Of a DNA stretch of 64,000 nt, positions 1 to 12,500 are shown in pieces. The DNA is from Norana najaformis (Eukaryota > Annelida > Clitellata > Crassiclitellata > Hormogastridae), in NCBI GenBank assembly GCA_964023275.1, contig OZ029916.1:28735087-28799086 (forward strand), given 5' to 3'. The notes under the pieces were generated by a model. It was not told the DNA's origin, did not search any database, and saw only the letters and a list, made by a program, of their open reading frames with translations. How positions within the stretch are numbered: position 1 is the stretch's first letter; every line of letters starts with the position of its first letter. The position numbers and the translations under genes are program-made.

Positions 1-446
1 GAGCAGAAATAAAATAATACTGCATCTCATACACGGGCGAGCTAAGTTAAGCAGATCGATGCGAATCGATGACTCTGATGTCACTGATGTTGCTGTAAAT
101 ACGTTGTATATACTTGTTAATATACGTGTAAACAAAATAATCGTTGATTACATATCGTAACAGTCTGTCAATTCCATCCAAGAACCAGCGTGCTGTAAAA
201 GGCCTAAGACCCCCGAAGATTAAGCCGCTAATCATTTAGCACCGCTCGCCACTAAGATACTGAAAGGAGAAAGACGACTCTTTGGCGGCGCAGGACTCAC
301 AACAAACAGTCTTTCTTTCAGTACAAACGCCTAATTTTAGCATCTAATCACGATCTTTTGATCCGTTTTTTACATAATCGGTAGTAACATATTTTAATTA
401 TAAATTTATTGAACAGCAAAGAAGCTGCAAAACTATATCCATAATT

Positions 447-703
447 TTAACATGTTTGCAACAGTTTAGAGACAGTTATTACGTTGAGAAGATGAGAAAC
501 AACAGAACGTGAAGGCCACATCAGTCTAAACATAAAACAAGATGGTGGTATTGCTAAAGATGATGTTGTTGATGTTGTTTTAATAAACGTATTGCGTTTA
601 CCATTGACAGTGTTGTCGCGTTGAGGTAACGCAATATCAGGTCCAGGCAATTCCAACGGCTTACTTCTTTTCTTTTTCCATTTTAATTTTTTCTTTCGAT
701 AAA
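447..703 (-). CDS. Candidate cytoplasmic tail exon of gene A
   Basis: A good acceptor (CTGTTTCAG) precedes position 703. Read in the phase 1 used by this family, the frame starts VYRKKKLKWKKKRSKPLELP and is open to a stop at 447. A phase-1 donor (AATG|GTAAAC) at about 602 could end a 102-bp exon instead. The very basic start suits a segment just inside the membrane, following the EKKR end of the TM exon at 1529. It contains no tyrosine-motif array like the tails of B and C. Splicing between the two exons is inferred and could be wrong. Confidence 0.35.
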
Positions 704-1399
704 CTGAAACAGTTAGGTTTACCAGTTATTGTAGGCCTACGATAATGATATTTGGCTTCAAGATAAAGAACACATTTACAATAAAGTGTACTACTTAATG
801 CATATTTTAAAAAATGGAAGAGACTACTCGTTTACCTATGATTATAGATAAAAGATGTTAGTTCTTCTTTTTGCATGCATTTGCTGCTTAGACATCTACC
901 AGAATGTATATTTCCTCGTTTACCTATATATCTCATTTTTTGATGAAATTTATGTGAAATATTTTGAAATGACCGTATTTAAAAATTGAATTCTTTAGGC
1001 TTCCTCATACATGATTTAGTTTCCCGACCCTTCAACTTGTTCCTACCAATCATGATAAGTATTTTCAAGGTGGTGGCTTGGCGCTGTTCATACATTCTAG
1101 CGATTGCAGTCAAAGTTAAGAAATGCCAAATCCGGCTAGTTGTTGGATGGGTTAGCATCTATAGAATACGAGGTCTGATCAGCCCACTCAGTCCTCCATT
1201 CCTTCGGGGTCGGTTGTTAGGTACCAATGCCAGTTTGAAAATTTAAAGGTCTGCATCCTGTCGTTTGACTGCTCCAGTCGTGTTCATGTCTCAGCTGAAT
1301 GGTCCTTCAACCTCGGGACCAAGCCCCTAGGAGTGTCTATGGAAGCATGTAAATAAATTCATGTTATTTTTAGCCTACCTCTATCTTTTCTGTTAAACG

Positions 1400-2095
1400 A
1401 TCCTTAGCATGCCAGCTTATTTATGCAATAGAATGCCAGTTTATTTATGCAATAGGGGAATGCGTGATCATTTGAGGAAGAAATTCGATAATTGACACAA
1501 ATGGAACATCGTGTGTGTATGTGTCTACCTCGTTTCTTCTCTAACATGAGTCCAACAACAACAATGATGAGGATGAACAACAACGAGCCAATTATTGCTG
1601 ATAGTAGCGTATACGGAACTGAATTCTGGCCATCTAAAATTAAACAATTTAATAATAGCCAATTTAGCAAGGCACTAAACTAATAATGTAAACGCTAATT
1701 CGTGTTTTAATTTATATGATCGCAAGCCCATTGTTTTCAGACGAAATAAAACATTTTCCATATGTTCAAACAGTTTTGGCGTTGAATAATACTTCAATTT
1801 AGAATTTGATGTCAAACCTTCACAATACGAATACAAAGTCATTGTCGTCTGATTTTTGCTTCTTGTATTTGTATTAGAGGTCCATGCAAAACTGTAGTCG
1901 ATACTAGAAGTTTCTACAGAGGATTATCTAAACAAGTGTAGTGCATGTTATCGTTACTTTTATCTTTTGTATCAAATTATCTTTAGCATGTCAGACTATT
2001 TCTTAAGTCGAGGGACATACGGTCATTTGAGAAAGAAATTCTATAACTGACACAAATGCAACATCGTGTGTATACGTGCATACAAACACCAACAC
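1400..2095. repeat. Local duplication of the 3' side of gene A's TM exon
   Basis: About 110 bp at 1400-1515, covering the donor side of the TM exon, recurs in diverged form at 1975-2090. Shared stretches include TTTAGCATG, GATCATTTGAG-like sequence, and GACACAAATG followed by CATCGTGTGT. The hydrophobic part of the exon is not repeated, so the second copy is non-coding. A 20-bp tandem repeat (GCCAG-TTATTTATGCAATAG) lies at about 1411-1454. Confidence 0.6.
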
Positions 2096-4065
2096 GTTGT
2101 GCACGTTTCAATTTCCAGTTCTGTTCAACCTGTTGCTTAGCTTAAAAAGGTTTTGTAGCTATGCAATCATATATAGTTTTTATGCATACTGTGTGATCGC
2201 TTACTTATAGGCCTAATAACCAAAACACCATACATAAGCTTAACTACAAAGAACGTCATGCGTTCTTTTTTGCTTTGTCTAATATGAAAAGAACAAAATA
2301 TAACAGAAAATTGTTTTTGTGACAGATCCGGTACTCGTTTGCCTATTGATTCAAAGATCGCCAATTTAAGCCAACCAAACGATATGCAAACAATTTGCTT
2401 AAAGCACAACTACAAGAAGCCTTGAAATTATAACCAAGCTGCTTGCAAATCATCAATTACCTGCATGTGCCCAAAAATTGGTTAATATAACATAAAGATA
2501 TAATGTATTTGATATACTTAGATCCAACTCTAGGCTTATTTGACTCTTTAGCTTTCCTTCTCTCTGTTACCTCTCTTTCGACATGATAAGATATGTGCGT
2601 TCAAATCGTAATCGTGATCAAAAACTTATAAAGCGCCACTTCAAGATAAAACTCATCAGAGGCGCTCCCGGCCCAATTTCCCATGACTAATGGGGAATAA
2701 CACGGTCTTCAAACACTTGCGGAAAAGAGAGGGAGGAAGAGAGAGGAAATGACCAAACAATGCAGCCATCATGCACTGAAAATTGTCCTTAAGGTCAAAG
2801 CAAAGATCGAAGGCCTAGAACATGCACGTAAGGTGAAACGAGGGAGTTAAAAAGCTAAACTAATCAATCAAACGATTTCAAATAGTTATGGTTTATTGCT
2901 CATGTACACTTACACGGTGGTGTTGAAGTTTCAAGTGTGGTTCCAATTCCACTAGAAGAATCATCGCATCCAGATGAATTACAGCGGTCTTTGTAGGAAG
3001 GTATGTTAGTGGCTGTGTTCTCCAAATGTGGTGGGAAGTATTTGAAGTATAGTAAGCAAGTGAGTGTTGAATTGACAGAGTCAGTCATCAGAGTCAGTTG
3101 GTGACTTCCATCCTCATTGGAGCAATTGTTTTGAGTCAAATTGAATACGTTTGAGTCATTTGATCCATCTATTGTCCATTCGAGTACTGGGCCAAAATTG
3201 CCTTTGTACTTGACTTTGCAAGTCAGCGGAGACGATTCTTTCTGGTAAATTTGAAGATTGGAATCTACAGTCGATGGGCATTTAAATTAACATTTGACAT
3301 ACATTGACAGCAGCCCAGACATATGACGTATTCGGTTATATATGACATCATGAGTTACTGGACATAGGAAAAAGGACAGAAAGCAATTAAGCGATGAAAT
3401 TCAAAACCGCTAAAAATAGGAAAACTATCAAAAGCTAAAACATCAATATTAAAATAAGTATGCGAAAATTATATATATACATTTTTATTAACCTTCTGAC
3501 ACTTATTGAAACTGTTAATGGAAAGTGAAGTCCAATACAAACAAGAACTAAAAGAAAGAAAACACAATTAAACAGAAATTGGTATCGCGAAAAGGCATCA
3601 AAGAAAATTCAGGTACAAATAAGATCCACAATTTGCTGCTAAATCTTCTCCTTAGAGTGTTAAAGAAGCGTTTTATAGCTAAATCTAAGAAAGCATTTCA
3701 GTCAAGTGCACTAGCGGATAAAAGACGGATGATTATTACCTGCATGGTGAATAACTTACCAAAGACAATGACTTGAGCCCTTTCCGTTATCACAGACGCG
3801 TTTTTCAGTGTTTTGCAACCATAAATTCCGGCGTCATCTAACTGAATAGATGAAATGGTTAGTGATAGAGACAAGTTGTCCACTTGAGCTCTTTTAGCGT
3901 AAACACCATTTAATCCCTGCTCGCTGTATATTATGTTTTCGACATTTTTCCCAACGGAAACAAAATACCAGCTGTGAAACGAATTTGCGAAATTTATCTT
4001 GCAACTCAATGTCAAGGTTTGACCCCTCAGCAGGGCTACATTTTGCAGCAATGCAGTGGCTTTAA
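1529..4065 (-). CDS. Gene A: two-Ig-domain membrane receptor (minus-strand family), signal exon not found
   Basis: Exons in transcript order are Ig V-like 4065-3760, second Ig-like 3264-2914 and TM 1633-1529. All are bounded by AG/GT and split codons in phase 1. The first Ig exon is 306 bp and open, with the framework Cys, the Trp of HSWYF and the Cys of DDAGIYGC. The second Ig has LTCKVKYKG, VLEWTIDG and STLTCLLYF, followed by a Ser/Thr/Cys-rich stalk. The TM exon has about 24 hydrophobic residues (LLSAIIGSLLFILIIVVVGL) and then a basic EKKR stop-transfer. This is the only minus-strand paralogue here whose Ig exons are both open. No signal-peptide exon homologous to those of B and C was found: a donor-like site near 4309 abuts a MITE-like repeat. 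The cytoplasmic tail is uncertain (see 447-703) or lies off the window. The product is probably a surface Ig receptor of unknown ligand. Confidence 0.7.
2625..2750 (-). mobile_element. 3' end fragment of a CR1/L2-like LINE
   Basis: TATAAAGCGCC-CTTCAAGATAAA and the following CGGTCTTCAAACACTTGCGG closely match the 3' end of the larger LINE at 6165-6300, in the same orientation. It lies in the intron between gene A's second Ig exon and its TM exon and has no coding capacity. Confidence 0.55.
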
Positions 4066-4311
4066 CTGAAATTAGAAACAAGTTACATCTTGTGATTGTT
4101 TCTCTGAAGTTCAACTGGTTTATGAATTAATCAAAATAGTGTGGAATTGCTCTATAGTTTGAATTGTCGGAAGCGTAATATAAAAATTGTCATCAGCAGA
4201 CATAGAAGATAGAAAGATGGACATTAGATAGTTTGTGTTTGTCTGGGAGTAAACATGTGAAAAGATACAGTAGACTGATTTGCAGAATTGTTTATGTACT
4301 TAACTTACTTG

Positions 4312-4870
4312 TTTTATAGCGCACCCCGTCCTTAGCGCGCACGACAAATGAGCGCCGACAAATGAGCGCTGTAGAATAAACCCCGTCAAATGAGCGCCGT
4401 CGAAAGCGCGCAGAATAGACTATTAGTAACCCTTTGATTGACTAACTTCAAGGGTCAAACGCTTTAACACTTCGATTGAGACGGCAACTTTATATACAAT
4501 GATTAATACACAATAATATGATGTGAACATAATATTTGCCGCCACTTTGATGTAAACATAATAGTGGAAAGAAACTTATAGTTTAAATTACTGCTGTATA
4601 CATGCTCGAGTACCTTCGCGGGATCGCGAATAATGTAACAATTTGACAAAGTGGAAACATAACAAAATTTATTTAGTAAACGAACACTTTAAAAACATTA
4701 CCTTATTTGCTGTTTCACGGTATATGACATCAAATTTTCTTTTTGCGTTTGTTTGTCTTTTAAATTAAATGGTCATTTCTTTGTATGGCTCTATGTCTTA
4801 TTGTATGCGCGCGATAATATCGCCGCGCATATGTCTTGCGCGCTTTTGTCGGGTCACCGTTTTATAGTGC
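4312..4870. mobile_element. MITE-like DNA element with GACAAATGAGCGC repeats
   Basis: The segment opens with TTTTATAGCGCACC and closes with GGTCACCGTTTTATAGTGC, so its ends are roughly inverted. Near the left end there are several copies of GACAAATGAGCGC/GTCAAATGAGCGC, and near the right end there are GCGCGC and CGCGCTTTTGTCGGG. It has no ORF and is probably a non-autonomous DNA transposon. The family was not identified. It starts directly beside a donor-like GTAAGT (minus strand, about 4309), where gene A's first exon would be expected. Confidence 0.45.
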
Positions 4871-5934
4871 TATAGAAGTAAAATAACTGCGTAATGAATA
4901 TTGAATTTGTTTTTTTTTCTAGGTTTAAAGTAGAATGCAAGTAAAAATGAATCTCACAAACTTACCCAGTGTCAAATAAAGGGTTGATATATATAAGAAC
5001 ATGTTTTCTAGTTATTTTAAAGGTTCTTGTCAGCTTACAGATATCCAAATAATTGTGCTTTGCTCATTTGCATTGGGATCTTCTACCAACTGTCTGATGC
5101 ACGCTGTACAACTGCAATTAGAGTGTTCAGTTGGCTATTATCCAATTTCCAAGAAAAGTTTTGTTTATGGCTACATGTAGGCAACATCAGCAAACACTAG
5201 CCTATATCCGGGATATTTGGGCTACTTGAAACAGAAAACAACACATAAGGCACGCTATTTTAATTATTGTAACGCTCGACCCACATCTCACATTAGTCAC
5301 TCACTGTAATTACCGGAGAAGGCTTAAGGTTTTGTTTTGTGCTCACGTCCATTTTAGACCGCTCTGTGAAAACTGCAAAATTTAATTTCCTTTTAGCCTG
5401 AAGTAGTCCTTCATTTTCCGTTCATCCTGATAACAATCAAACTGACACACGATATCATCGCAAAATTAGCCTATACTATATTCTGATCAGAAATGACACC
5501 GCCACCATGCAAGCTAAAGTATAACTGAAGCATATTTGATGACTGCTGGATAACAGTGAGGCAACGAGTGATGTCGGCTATCATGTAACGGTTGGGCGTA
5601 ATAAAAGAATTTTTCAGATAAAGATGGACTTATTTGTAGATAAATGGCAAAGGTGACGATGAAAGATCAAAATAGTATAATAATAGCCTATATCTTACCC
5701 TTGCTGACCGTACAGTCTCACATTTTACAAAATCGGTCCTATCACTAAACTGAAAATTACTGCTTTTGCAGGTCGAGAAGTATTTTTATACTGAAAAATA
5801 ACGACAGCAGACCGTCTATCCGTCTTATTTCAGATTTATGTCTTACGAGATAGAATTCGCATTTCGTTCATTTTCCGGATTAAGAAATGCTTTGAAAAAC
5901 GTGGCCCTACTGCTCTCAGAACAAATTACCAACA

Positions 5935-6160
5935 CCATGGCCTTTTCTGACCTTATATGATCAAACTTAGCAGAACTTATCTTAACCTAAACTAACCTAA
6001 TCTAACTCAATCTAACCTTACCTTAAATTATATTGCCTTATCTTGCAAGACTTTACCTGAAAATGGCTAAATTCTTACCTGATATAATCTAATCTCCCTT
6101 AACCTTCCTCAACTGAACCTTTCTTAACTGAACTTAACTCATCCTAATCCTACCATAACT
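5935..6160. repeat. Degenerate CTTACC/CTAACCT repeat tract
   Basis: The tract is dominated by imperfect copies of TTAACCTAA, CTAACCTAATCTAA and ACCTTACCTTA. Similar tracts lie at 6965-7260, 13660-14080 and 43240-43720, and the complementary strand sense lies at 10195-10330. It is low-complexity and non-coding. Confidence 0.6.
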
Positions 6161-6164
6161 ATAT

Positions 6165-6960
6165 GTAATGTAATGTAATGAATCGAAAATTTATAAAGCG
6201 CCGCTTCAAGATAAACTCCTCAGAGTCGCTTCCGGGCCGACAGCCCAGAAGCACTGGGAAATACGGTCTTCCAGCGCTTGCGGAAAAGAGGAAAGAGACT
6301 AAGAAATTCCTGGCGTAGGTCATTAGGAAGACCATTCCAAAAAGCATGACCAACCACAGCAAAACTCCTGCACTGGGCTGTAGTTGTTCGGACCGCAGAA
6401 ACAAGCAAGTCACTCCGTACCGCCGAACGAAGTAGTCTGCCCGGAATGGAGGAGGCCAAAACACAGAGTTCCCTAAGATAAAATGGGGCGCAACCTAAGA
6501 GGTAATTACGTACAAGAGCCAGAATTTTGAATTTTACACGTTCCCGGATAGGCATCCAGTGACGCTCTTTCGAAATGTAAGCAGAGATGTGGCCAGACTT
6601 AGGGATACCTCAGATCAGACGAGCAGCAGATTTTAACTGCGAGATGCAGGAGAGACTCAAGCCAGCAAAAACAGCATTGCCATAGTGCATCCTGGAACAG
6701 ATAAATGCATGTCCCAGAGTGGTAGCAGCCTGGGTCGTGAGAGAGTGGCGGATACTGCGCAGTTGACGCAGATGGTAGAAACACGTTCGACAGACATTAT
6801 TCACATGCTCCTTCAAAGTAAGTTCCTGATCCAAAATTACTCCTAGGTCATGGACTGAGGAACAGAAGGAGATATCAGGGAAGAGCCTAAGTAATCTGGC
6901 AAGATCAATCTTAGAAAGCTGGGCATGGCCGCCAAACCAGATAAACTGAGTCTTACCAGA
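6165..6960 (-). mobile_element. LINE 3' end (CR1/L2-like reverse transcriptase C-terminus), decayed
   Basis: Minus-strand frames encode the end of a non-LTR reverse transcriptase ORF. 6834-6610 has HVNNVCRTCFYHLRQLRSIR and then a stretch resembling AFICSRMHYGNAVFAGL. 6555-6220 has MPIRERVKFKILALV and FAVVGHAFWNGLPNDLRQE. These are hallmarks of the 3' region of CR1/L2-type elements. The frames are broken by shifts. The 3' end shows the TATAAAG-CGCCGCTTCAAGATAAA tail and a short ATTAC-type microsatellite (minus strand), as expected for this clade. The element is inactive. Confidence 0.8.
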
Positions 6961-6964
6961 GTTC

Positions 6965-7260
6965 AGACTTATCTTACTTAACTTACCTTACACTGACTTA
7001 CTTTACTGGACCTTAAAGTACTTTGCTTTGTCTTAACTTGTTTTACCTCGCTTTACCTGCATCTCTTTTTGTACTTTACTTGATATTACTTGAACTTACC
7101 TAAAAACATTTCGCAACCTAACTTAACCTAACTAGCCTGATATCATCTTACCAAGCCTTAATTAACTAACTTCATTTTATCATAATTTATCTTACTTTAC
7201 CTTGTATTCTCTTATATGACCACATCAAATCTAGCCTTACCTTACCTTACCTTACCCGAT
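6965..7260. repeat. Degenerate CTTACC repeat tract
   Basis: Imperfect pentamer-like repeats (CTTACTTAACTTACCTTAC, CCTTACCTTACCTTACC) follow directly on the LINE. There is no ORF. Confidence 0.55.
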
Positions 7261-7549
7261 TTTATGGTCAGATGTGCAGTTGTCGCGCTTCGGTAGATCA
7301 TTTCGGCCAATCGTCCTTTCCATTCTACGGCATCGGAAAGTCTCGCTGGAACAATCACCTCATGCAAACACGCACCATTTTATATGAGTCTGCTCGAAAT
7401 ACATTTTCAATCTACCCTAGGTCGCATTTTTTTAGATCAAATAGGTAGCCAAGAGTGCAACGCTTGTGAGGTGCTTTAAAGGTTAAATATATATACCCTA
7501 ATCAATGTTCTTCAGCATGTCTTGATACGTTGGTAGGATTTGCTCATTT

Positions 7550-8600
7550 CTACACACAATACAGGACGTACTTTGAACATCTTGATAACTCGTTATGATT
7601 CATAATCGTTTCGTTCTATTACACCTGTTGAATCATGTCTTTCAGACTACGTTGCTATCATCTGAAAATTTGACTTCCCATTTAGACCGCCTCTAAATTA
7701 CAAAACTGTTATATTTCGAACTTAGCATAAAATTTAATTTTGACACACTAAAGCATGATATCTTGCCATATCCATTTTGGTTATCCTCTGCAAAAACAGC
7801 TAATGAGGTGGCTCTGCAGTTCCTGTCCTCTTTAAATTTATTATTTGCTTTGTTATTGACTACCAAAGAGCTAGCCAGTAAATTCTTGACCTTCTTTGTA
7901 AGTATAATTTCCAGTATAAGGCTGAAATTTGTTGGTTACTCGGTATTTGATAAATTTCTTCATCCTAGTTCTTCGCTGTCTGTCCTAAACTATTTTCAAC
8001 CTACAAATCTTTGTCCCGTTTAATCAACTTCTCCCAGGAAAGCCTCTGCTTTTCCCTGAACACACCGTGCATTTGTGGTATGCGCTATAGATTACGACAA
8101 GCTCCGTGGAACCATGAGTTTAGAGGCGTCTTGCGAGCCTTCAGAGTCCTGGGTGGCAGGACACTGTCGATCAAGGCTGGTCTCGTAAATGGCGGAGTTC
8201 TTCTGAGGAACAGCTTTCCATGGTCGAGAGGTCTTTACAGAGCTGATCGTTCAAGAGTCCAACATGAAAGACCTTCCGGTACTGCCTTGTCCCTCTCCAC
8301 ATAGACCTGACCGCATAGAGGGGCTGCGCGTGTCAGATAAAGAGCAGCGAAGAGCAGAAGACCGTGATCCGAGAGGGACGGTGGCTCAACCCTGAGATCT
8401 TAAACGAAACAATCTCTGGCATTAACTATGTCGAGCCAGCATCCAAGTTCATGTCGTGTGTTGGCACCCCTTCTTCCTCTTATTTTCCTCTCCTCTCCAA
8501 TCCCAAACATCACCCACCGTAGCAGCCACGCTGTCTCTCGCCTGACTTTTGGATCTTGACCTGGAACCGAACCCTTTTTGCCTATCAATTTTGTTTTGAC
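7550..8600. mobile_element. LINE remnants, left-hand copy of the gene-5' flank duplication
   Basis: 7763-8000 (+) reads WLSSAKTANEVALQFL and TTKELASKFLTFFVS, the linker of a non-LTR element upstream of its RT domain. From 8023 the sequence switches to a second LINE-derived segment shared with 61852-62465. The block is a shorter version of 59515-62465, with internal deletions at about 7835 and 8003. It lies upstream of gene D just as its partner lies upstream of gene G, so it belongs to the tandem receptor unit. Confidence 0.65.
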
Positions 8601-9328
8601 TGAGCGCCTATGAATAAGCTGATCCCAGCGGCGCTGCTTTCGTTGGGCGCTGTAGAAATCTCGGAATTACGAATACGATTACGATTGGCTCTGAAACATG
8701 CTGAGCAAAGCCATACATACTTTCATGCATATAATGCATACATACATGCACATATAATACAAATATACATACACTTCTTATTGTTCAGACATCAAGATCA
8801 CACTTATTGACACCCATTCCTTACATGCGTCAATCGATATGGTACTTGGGGATTGGGGACGCATTCCCCAATATTTAGGTTGGGAAACCCATGATAGAGT
8901 TTCCCATTATTTGAGATGTGTCCAAATTTGTATGTAACAGCAGTAACGCAGTTAAATGGAAATAAAAACAATAACATTGGCTGGACGTCAGTATGTAGGA
9001 GACGACGGGGTGAAAGAGCGCCAAAATGGTGAAAGAATTGCTACAGACAAATTAAAATTCTAAAATAAAAAGTGTTCATGTGTCATGAAGACTAACAATT
9101 CAGCAAAATTTGTGATGACGTAGAGTTGTGAATGTCGTCATCAAAATCCATATTGATTAAAAGAGAAATGCGTCCCCGGTGTTCTGAACGGAGTTACGCC
9201 TCTGATTCCCAGGTACGCAACAGAGTTTATAATAGAATCAACAATGGGCCTGGCGTATTGAGTGGTTCCTACATGCTTCGACTGCTCAAAGGTATCCCAT
9301 TCGTGTGCCTATCTTAATAAATACCTTT
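8601..9328. other. Non-coding intergenic sequence shared with 62466-63157
   Basis: There is no credible gene. It holds TACATACATGCACATA-type microsatellite, a duplicated GGGGACGCATTCCCCAATA stretch and other sequence that recurs upstream of gene G. It is part of the tandem duplication. Confidence 0.5.
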
Positions 9329-9585
9329 AAGTGAACATAAGGCGTGTTTATACAGGTATATATATACAGGTATATATCAGTCGGTCGGCAAGTTTCGGCT
9401 TGTATACCGAGTGTACATTGAATGCAGGCTAGTGATTGAAATGGAGTTCAAAAGTCAACACGAATGGCTTGACGTCATTACACAATATTGAAAGCCTCGT
9501 TTTGACACTAGTATCAGTTGATTTTCGTAGGCCATACATCAAATAGATAGAAAACTAATTAGCTAGACCAAGTTCTTTAGACATT
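9329..9585 (+). promoter_or_regulatory. Conserved upstream block of gene D
   Basis: The 250 bp before the start codon are retained upstream of gene G (63158-63429). This includes a TATATATA-rich stretch, CAGTCGGTC-GCAAGT-TCGGCTTGT, and a long match from ACACAATATTGAAAGCCTCG to the ATG. No core promoter can be assigned with certainty. Gene E does not have this block. Retention in the two copies may reflect function or simply recent duplication. Confidence 0.4.
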
Positions 9586-12500
9586 ATGGCATATCGAAAC
9601 CACTATTACTGGATTATAGGTATCTCGCTTATAGTGATTTGTTGTGTTGGTGAGTACAGGCAAATCTGACGCTTTTATCCGTGTTGTAGCCAAGTTTGAA
9701 AATGCACCTCTATCCCATGCAATAATTAGTTATCCTGACCTTGGGCACTGACTTTCATTGAACAAAAACCTCCGAAACCAGTTCAGCCTTATTGTTATAA
9801 TAAGGAATGGAGCTACTGTTGGATTCTATAACCGTATTGAATTGGCTTCATACCAGAAAAATCCAGCTAAGTCATACCTGGCGATTCGCTGAGAATCGAA
9901 AGTATTAAAAACAAGGAAGTGTTGAGGATGTTGTTACTTGCTGCATATATATATATATATATATACGCAGCAAGTAACAACATCCTCAACACTTCCTTCT
10001 GCATATATATATATATTATATATATATATGCATGTCAGTACGTCATCTGTATGTAAGTCAGTTTTGTGCATGTACGCATATAAATATAAATATGCATGTA
10101 TACATGTATATATGCGGTGTGTAGGTATGCATAAAATGTGTATAAATGTGTATGTAATCATGTATGTAAAATGTATGCATGCTAGATAATGTAAGGTAAG
10201 GTTAGGCTAGGTTTTGGTTTAGTTAGGTCATTTTAGGTTAAGTAGGTTAGGTAAGGTTAGACACTTTTCGATAGATCAGAGAAGATTAATGACGTAAGAT
10301 AAGTTAGGCCTGTTAGGTTAGGTTAGGCACGTGTTGGATTATATTTTAAATAATTTATATCTTCTCAGATATTGTTGCCCAATTAAAACTATACTTCCCG
10401 GTACTCGTGACTGCGGTGCAACCAGCACTTTCTTTAGTTTGCTGTTGTTTATTCAGTTCAGCTGTTGTGTGTTTATTGGCAATAGAACTAGTCTCCGTTC
10501 CCCGATCCTTGGTCTTGCAACTATAATAACGAATCTGCTATTTCAGCAAACGCCACTCTAGTGGTCATGCCACGCGATACATCCGCTTCAGAGGGACAAG
10601 AGGTTCAGCTAGAATGTTCAACGTCTGATCTGACGACGCCTATCAGCTGGCAATACATTCCTGTTGGTCATGGTGATGCTATATCACAGCCTAAAGACGT
10701 CTTTATTAAAGGCATACTGGTCAATGGTTACGAGAAACGGTTTAAAATTCACAGGAACAGTACGACTGGCAGTTACGACTTAGTCATTCCTTCGGTGCAG
10801 CTTTCGGATACTGGAACTTACAGATGTCGGAATGAGGATGGACGAGGGGACTACGTGAATGTCACTCTCACCATTACGGGTAAGATCAGGATGCAATTTT
10901 GTTGAGGAAATGAAACTCTCAGTGAACAACCAATTACACTGTCAGGTTTATTCGAACAGCCAAACAGTCTTTAATAATAGAAGTCCTGTCTGCTGGTACA
11001 AGGTATCAATTTTTCAACAGGTATCAAAATTTTCAAAAACCTGTCCTTCAACGCCATCATGTTTGAAATTATTTTGGATTTGAAATAAGAACCCTGATAA
11101 ACTTGAACTTTACCCGTAACACTTAACAAATAAAAATCTGTATGCAGTAAATATTTGGTTTCTTTCAAATTCTGGAATCAAGTTGCCTCTAACTTATTTT
11201 GTGACTTGCATCAAATGTAATTTGTAGAAAATAATAGGTAGCCTAAGCAACCAGTGAACATACTGACACTCAAAAGAGAGCTAAAAATTGGTGAACGTTA
11301 AGTTTGAAAATAAAAAATAAAATCCTTTTTCCCGTATATAGGATGTGTTTCTTCATTCAGAACGAAGGAATATGCTGTTTACAGTTTTCACGTTTTATGT
11401 TTTATGGGTAGAAAACACTGATCTGCAGATTTCACCGGAGTATGCCGAGGCTCAGGTTGGCGCAAGAGTCCAGCTTAACTGTTCAACTTACCACAAGACA
11501 GAACCTGTCAACTGGCAGCACATTCCACTTGGAAAAAGTCTACCAGATGATGTGTACTTAAGTGGCAAGTTCTTCAATAATTACACGACAGGGTACGATG
11601 CACAGATGGATAACAAGACGGGAATTAACAGTTTGATCATCATGACACTGAAAACCAGAGACGGTGGACTATATCGGTGTATCGAACAACAGGGACACGG
11701 ACAACATAAAGATGCTGAAATTACAGTTATCGGTATTCAACTTCGCAGTGACTTACTGCTAACAGTGACATAGAACCAGCATAGTTATAAGCATGCAAAA
11801 TTAGGCGTAGACTATTAACATTTGTTTAATCCCTAATCCATCCAGATGACAAACTGTTTTGCAGGATTTACATCTATGATTTGGTAAGTCATTGGGTGAT
11901 GCCTTTTTTGTGTATGATTTATAGGAAAGGTTCAGAAAAACTCACACATTTTCTTTTTACCACAGGCCTTACTGACATATCAGCCAACAGTTGCATCATT
12001 GTTTTAAATACAGTTGAAGTTTTGAGCGTTGGATAAATTCCAAGAGATAAATAATAATGCAAATGTAAATCTCAGAAATTTCTCAGCATCACATAAAAGC
12101 CGCGTCAGGTAGACTACCTTGAACACAGGCGCTATATCAGATCAAGTCGGCCAGTTTCGATGTCAGATGAGAATCTGGACGGTCAAGCCAGGGAGACAAC
12201 GTGGTGCTACGGTTAAAATCGTTGGTGATGGTGGTCATTGGATGGTGCAAGAACGGAAGTAGGATAACATAGTTTGAGAAGTTTGATTTTCAGTCCTGAG
12301 TGAAAAGCTGCAGGAGATAAGGCTAGCGGAGTGTTTACATTGACAGGCGGACAAGGGGGATGTGCGAACTGTCGGAGGTCTTTCCGGAGTTCGTTCCAAA
12401 GATCTGGCGCGCATGGAATAAGGAAGAGTTGCAGAATTTGAGAGGGGAGTAGACTGGAGGCCGAGGTGGAAAAAAGTGTGAGGAAGAGTGAGTAAATCTG

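Noticed and set aside
9934-10189. Overlapping Tyr/Ile/His-rich ORFs on both strands
   Set aside because: They come from AT and TATG-type microsatellite sequence in intron 1 of gene D.
10195-10330. TTAGG-like tract as an interstitial telomere
   Set aside because: It is short, highly imperfect, and matched by other degenerate versions in both orientations. A true telomeric array would be regular.
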